From Symbiodinium natans (taxonomy: Eukaryota; Sar; Dinophyceae; Suessiales; Symbiodiniaceae), in NCBI GenBank assembly GCA_905221605.1, contig CAJNDS010001358.1:729712-772211 (forward strand): DNA of 42,500 nucleotides, in the 5' to 3' direction. Made by a program: the position numbers and the translations under genes. Shown piece after piece: positions 39,910 to 42,500 of the stretch; the stretch's first letter is position 1, and every line of letters starts with the position of its first letter. The notes beneath the pieces are model-generated. The model had not been told where the DNA came from. It did no database searches and saw only the letters and a program-made list of their open reading frames with translations.

Positions 39910-40242
39910 GCTTAGGGTTTGGGGTTCTGAGTCTAGCGTTCCCCCTCCCTCTGTTCTTCATGGTCTGTGCTTCATGGTGGGCTTCGGGTTTATGATGTGG
40001 GGTTCAGGGTTAAGATTCAAGTCTTAGGGTTTGTGGCTTAGGTTCAGGGTTCAGGGAGCTTTCCCCTCTCCCGCCCTGTGGTGCATGCTGGGCTTCGGGG
40101 TTGGGAGGAGGGGGGGTGGGGGGTCGACGCAGAGCGCAGACGCAAAATACACCCGAAATCCTGAGCCCCGTATAGAGTTTAGCGTTTTCAGGGGCTTATA
40201 GGGTTTACCCCTATAACGCTAAGCCCTGTTGCCTATCAACCC

Positions 40243-40390
40243 TAAACTCTAAACCCCTAAACCCCTAAACCCGAAACCCGAAACCCTAAACCCTAAACCC
40301 TAAACCCTAAACCCTAAACCCTAAACCCTAAACCCTAAACCCTAAACCCTAAACCCTAAACCCTAAACCCTAAACCCTAAACCCTAAACT
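40243..40390 (-). repeat. interstitial telomeric array, C-rich
   Basis: About 20 units. Confidence 0.97.
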
Positions 40391-40411
40391 TGCGACTTGC
40401 TGAGCCTGAGC

Positions 40412-40498
40412 ATGGTCCAGGTGTCGCGGCCCGGCAGCGAGGTGCAGCGCTTGCCCTTCCCAAAGGTGAAGGAGGCGACCGACGTGGGGCTTTTTAGG
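40412..40498 (+). CDS. candidate exon with GTAGGT donor
   Basis: ATG at 40412 or acceptor GGTCCAG at 40420. Frame MVQVSRPGSEVQRLPFPKVK, then EATDVGLFR, donor AGG|GTAGGT followed by a G-rich array. May be a first exon. Confidence 0.48.
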
Positions 40499-40500
40499 GT

Positions 40501-40620
40501 AGGTTTAGGGTTTAGGGTTTAGGGTTTAGGGTTTAGGGTTTAGGGTTTAGGGGTTAGGGTTTAGGGTTTAGGGTTTGGGGTTTAGGGCTTAGGGTTTGGG
40601 GTTCGGGGTTTGGGGTTTGT
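40501..40620 (+). repeat. interstitial telomeric array, G-rich
   Basis: About 15 units, later ones GGGTTTGG variants. It decays at 40620-40865 into GGGCTTACAGGG-type low-complexity DNA, whose frame (LQGLQRLQGLQ) is an artefact. Confidence 0.93.
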
Positions 40621-40865
40621 AGGGGTGTGTAGGGGTTTATGAAGGTTCTAGGGGTTTATACGGGTGATTGACTTCAGAGTTTTAGGAGTTGTAGGGTTTA
40701 TAGGGTTTCCATGTTTATCGGGCTTACAGGGTTTACAAAGGTTACAGGGGTTGCAGGGCTTACAGGCTATTGGGGCTCTATGGGTTTCTGGCGTTCGGCA
40801 GGTGTTTTCGGGCTTGAGCGGGTTGATGGGCTTCCTGGGGTTGGTGGGGCTTATGGGGCTTATTG

Positions 40866-40965
40866 CCCTAAACCCTAAACCCTAAATCCTAAACCCTAAA
40901 CCCTAAACCCTAAACCCTAAACCCTAAACCCTAAACCCTAAACCCTAAACCCTAAACCCTAAATA
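40866..40965 (-). repeat. interstitial telomeric array, C-rich
   Basis: About 14 units. Confidence 0.97.
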
Positions 40966-41195
40966 GGGTTTATGTGGGGTAAGAAGGGCCTGCAGGGCTT
41001 ATAGGTTGTATAGCACATCCGAGGCTTCCTTCTGGGGCTTCTAGGGATTTGAGGGTTTAGATGGGCAGACACCGGCATCGACATTCATGTCTGCTCTAGG
41101 CTCTCTTCTGGCTGGCTCTTAGGACTTTAGCTTTTTGGGTTTTTGTAGAAGCTACAATAAGGAGCCTAAAAGTTAAACGTTTAGCAGGGGTTCAG

Positions 41196-41326
41196 AAGTC
41201 GGCCAAGTCAGCCAAGTGCTGATTCGCTTACGGAAAATGTGCCACCGGGCACTGTTGGAAGAATCGGCTGCGGGCACTTCTGCCGAGGAGAAGAATAGTC
41301 GACGGCGTGGCTTCTTGTGGCATGTG
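41196..41326 (+). CDS. candidate exon, basic helix, strong
   Basis: Acceptor CAGGGGTTCAG, then VGQVSQVLIRLRKMCHRALL, EESAAGTSAEEKNSRRRGFL, WH(V), donor GTG|GTTTAGGG (or GTGGTT at 41324). An amphipathic helix followed by a charged linker; the intron would start with the array at 41327. Confidence 0.52.
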
Positions 41327-41422
41327 GTTTAGGGTTTAGGGTTTAGGGTTTAGGGTTTAGGGTTTAGGGTTTAGGGTTTAGGGTTTAGGGTTTAGGGTTT
41401 AGGGTTTAGGGTTTAGGGTTTA
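41327..41422 (+). repeat. interstitial telomeric array, G-rich
   Basis: About 13 perfect units between candidate exons 41196-41326 and 41458-41527. Confidence 0.98.
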
Positions 41423-41457
41423 ACCGTATGTGGAGATTGTTTGACTGCTGTCTGCAG

Positions 41458-41527
41458 AGACTTGGCTGCGCTATGGGGGAGAGGACGGGCAGCCATGCCT
41501 GTATGCACGGGCTGAGCGGCTACGAGG
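41458..41527 (+). CDS. candidate exon, two frames plausible
   Basis: Acceptor TGCTGTCTGCAG. One frame reads TWLRYGGEDGQPCLYARAER, then LRG; the phase-0 frame reads RLGCAMGERTGSHACMHGLS, then GYE. Donor GTTTAT at 41528. If 41196-41326 ends after GTG (phase 0), the second frame is the compatible one. Confidence 0.43.
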
Positions 41528-41622
41528 GTTTATAGGGCGTTAGGGGGCTTGTCGGGTGTTTTCAGGGCGGCTAAAAGGGCTTGCAAACAGGATTTGCAGG
41601 ATTTAGGGGCATCGGCCTTCAG

Positions 41623-41709
41623 CTAAGACATAGCTGGCCTCAAGAGGGCGCAGATTCTGCCAGCAACACCTCCCACAAAGCCACGACCTCGAACCCTCAA
41701 CCCACTTAA
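41623..41709 (+). CDS. candidate terminal exon, Ser/Thr-rich
   Basis: Acceptor TCGGCCTTCAG, frame LRHSWPQEGADSASNTSHKA, then TTSNPQPT, TAA at 41707. Confidence 0.4.
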   Translation, partial: LRHSWPQEGADSASNTSHKATTSNPQPT

Positions 41710-41762
41710 AGCCGCAAAGCCCGAAAACCCTGAAGCCTAAAGCCCGGGAGCCCCAAAGATCT

Positions 41763-41832
41763 GGGGTTTAGGGTTTAGGGTTTACGGTTTAGGGGTTTAG
41801 GGTTTAGTAGTTTAGGGTTTAGGGTTCAGGGC
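41763..41832 (+). repeat. interstitial telomeric array, G-rich
   Basis: About nine units. Confidence 0.94.
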
Positions 41833-41913
41833 ACCAGGACTACAGGGCCATACGGCTTCAAGGGTCTCACTTGGGGCTTCGGGTAGTTTCGGGGTCAACG
41901 AAGCCCTCGACAC

Positions 41914-42134
41914 CGTTTCAGGCGGTCCAAGCTTAAAACGTAGCCAAAGGAATCCTTCTCCATCTCTGCGATTTTCTCACTAAACACCCCAAACCCTGAA
42001 TCCTTCGCAGACGTCTTTTCTTTAAGACCTCCACACAGCTTGCGCAGGCGAGCATCAAGAACATGCGGGGATCCAAAGTGCGGTTCTGCCTTCGGGCTTT
42101 GTAGGCTTCGGCCCTTAGGGATCTCATATACCAG
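41914..42134 (-). CDS. candidate exon (minus), 73 codons, strong
   Basis: Minus strand: acceptor CAGGGTTCTAG, then 73 codons in phase 0: LVYEIPKGRSLQSPKAEPHF, GSPHVLDARLRKLCGGLKEK, TSAKDSGFGVFSEKIAEMEK, DSFGYVLSLDRLK, and donor ACG|GTGTCG at 41913. Long, charged and mostly helical, with no repeat bias except one GGGTTTGGGGTGTTTAG stretch that codes for GFGVFS. The 64-codon frame starting at 42127 in another phase is a shadow. No family recognised. Confidence 0.55.
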
Positions 42135-42204
42135 CTAGAACCCTGGAATAGTTATACTTTCCTTTCTTGGGTCTTACGAGTATCATCCATATCTACATAT
42201 GCTA

Positions 42205-42212
42205 TAAATAGC

Positions 42213-42242
<30 letters not shown>
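42205..42242. repeat. AT microsatellite
   Basis: (TA)n of about 30 bp. Confidence 0.92.
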
Positions 42243-42246
<4 letters not shown>

Positions 42247-42278
42247 TACGTTTTTTAGGGCGGCATTGTCCTCCACAG

Positions 42279-42362
42279 GGCGGATTGAGGAGAAAGGCTG
42301 TGGTCGATGATGCGTTCCAAGGTTCATATTATGTACCTTGGTTTCGAGGCAGAGTTCCTTAG
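42279..42362 (+). CDS. candidate terminal exon, unidentified
   Basis: Acceptor TGTCCTCCACAG, 27 codons (GGLRRKAVVDDAFQGSYYVP, then WFRGRVP), TAG at 42360; a donor option GTTCAT exists at 42322. Confidence 0.45.
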   Translation, partial: GGLRRKAVVDDAFQGSYYVPWFRGRVP

Positions 42363-42371
42363 GGTTCAGGC

Positions 42372-42490
42372 CCTAGGGCTTGGGGTTTAGGGTTTAGGGT
42401 TTTAGGGTTTTAGGGTTTCAGGGTTTTAGGGTTTCAGGGTTTTAGGGTTTTAGGGTTTTAGGGTTTTAGGGTTTTAGGGTTTAGGGTTCA
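42372..42490 (+). repeat. interstitial telomeric array, G-rich, with 8-bp GGGTTTTA units
   Basis: TTTAGGG, then about ten GGGTTTTA/GGGTTTCA octamers, then TTTAGGG again. Confidence 0.94.
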
Positions 42491-42500
42491 GGGCCTGGCC

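Noticed and set aside
40664-40885. 73-codon frame rich in LQGLQ and GLMGL
   Set aside because: The DNA is decayed GGGCTTACAGGG-type repeat from the preceding telomeric array.
1-42500. Dinoflagellate spliced-leader sequence as a sign of recycled cDNA
   Set aside because: I did not see the 22-nt leader or a clear 3' part of it in either orientation by eye; an exact search would settle this.

Overview
The window looks like nuclear DNA from an alveolate protist, most likely a dinoflagellate (a chromerid is the main alternative). Three things point that way. Plant/alveolate-type telomeric repeats (TTTAGGG)n recur inside the sequence dozens of times in both orientations. A piece of mitochondrial cox3 of alveolate type lies at about 11076-11395. 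Several candidate introns appear to start with GC or GA instead of GT, which has been described for dinoflagellates. No bacterial-type operon, rRNA, tRNA or CRISPR array was seen, and no gene can be followed from start codon to stop.

Layout. Interstitial telomeric repeat (ITS) arrays of about 30-340 bp alternate with unique islands of about 60-400 bp. Most islands hold one short reading frame with an AG acceptor just upstream, and often a GT, GC or GA donor just downstream. I annotate these as candidate exons. Most lie on the + strand; convincing minus-strand ones are at 41914-42134, 32938-33084, 36170-36308, 24119-24250 and 16942-17164. The longest or most protein-like are 39760-39909, 41914-42134, 32031-32333, 30450-30557 with 30641-30696, 41196-41326, 26711-27092, 21887-22129 and 27754-27843. 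No exon could be tied firmly to a known family; there is one weak R-SNARE-like exon and one Cys/His-rich exon pair.

Main idea. A TTTAGGG array read on its G-rich strand contains both splice signals, G|GTTTAG as donor and TTTAG|G as acceptor. Several islands appear to use exactly these, and the 83-bp gap at 30558-30640 is nearly pure G-rich telomeric repeat joining two phase-compatible frames. Read on the C-rich strand, the same repeat meets TAA within 21 nt in any frame and ends a reading frame with a short NPKP-like tail. The arrays may therefore act as introns in one orientation and terminators in the other. This is inference from sequence and needs RNA evidence.

Other content. There are short terminal-inverted-repeat (MITE-like) families, two of which carry ITS expansions inside them; a 92-bp satellite block at 2880-3658 between inverted GC-rich arms; an 8/10-bp higher-order satellite at 38481-39124; 13 copies of GGGTCTGA at 14186-14289; AT microsatellites; and poly-T/poly-G junctions.

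Caution. Exons of 15-30 codons are open by chance quite often and AG/GT dinucleotides are common. I chose frames by eye among three, so individual short exon calls are tentative; the overall pattern is stronger than any single call.
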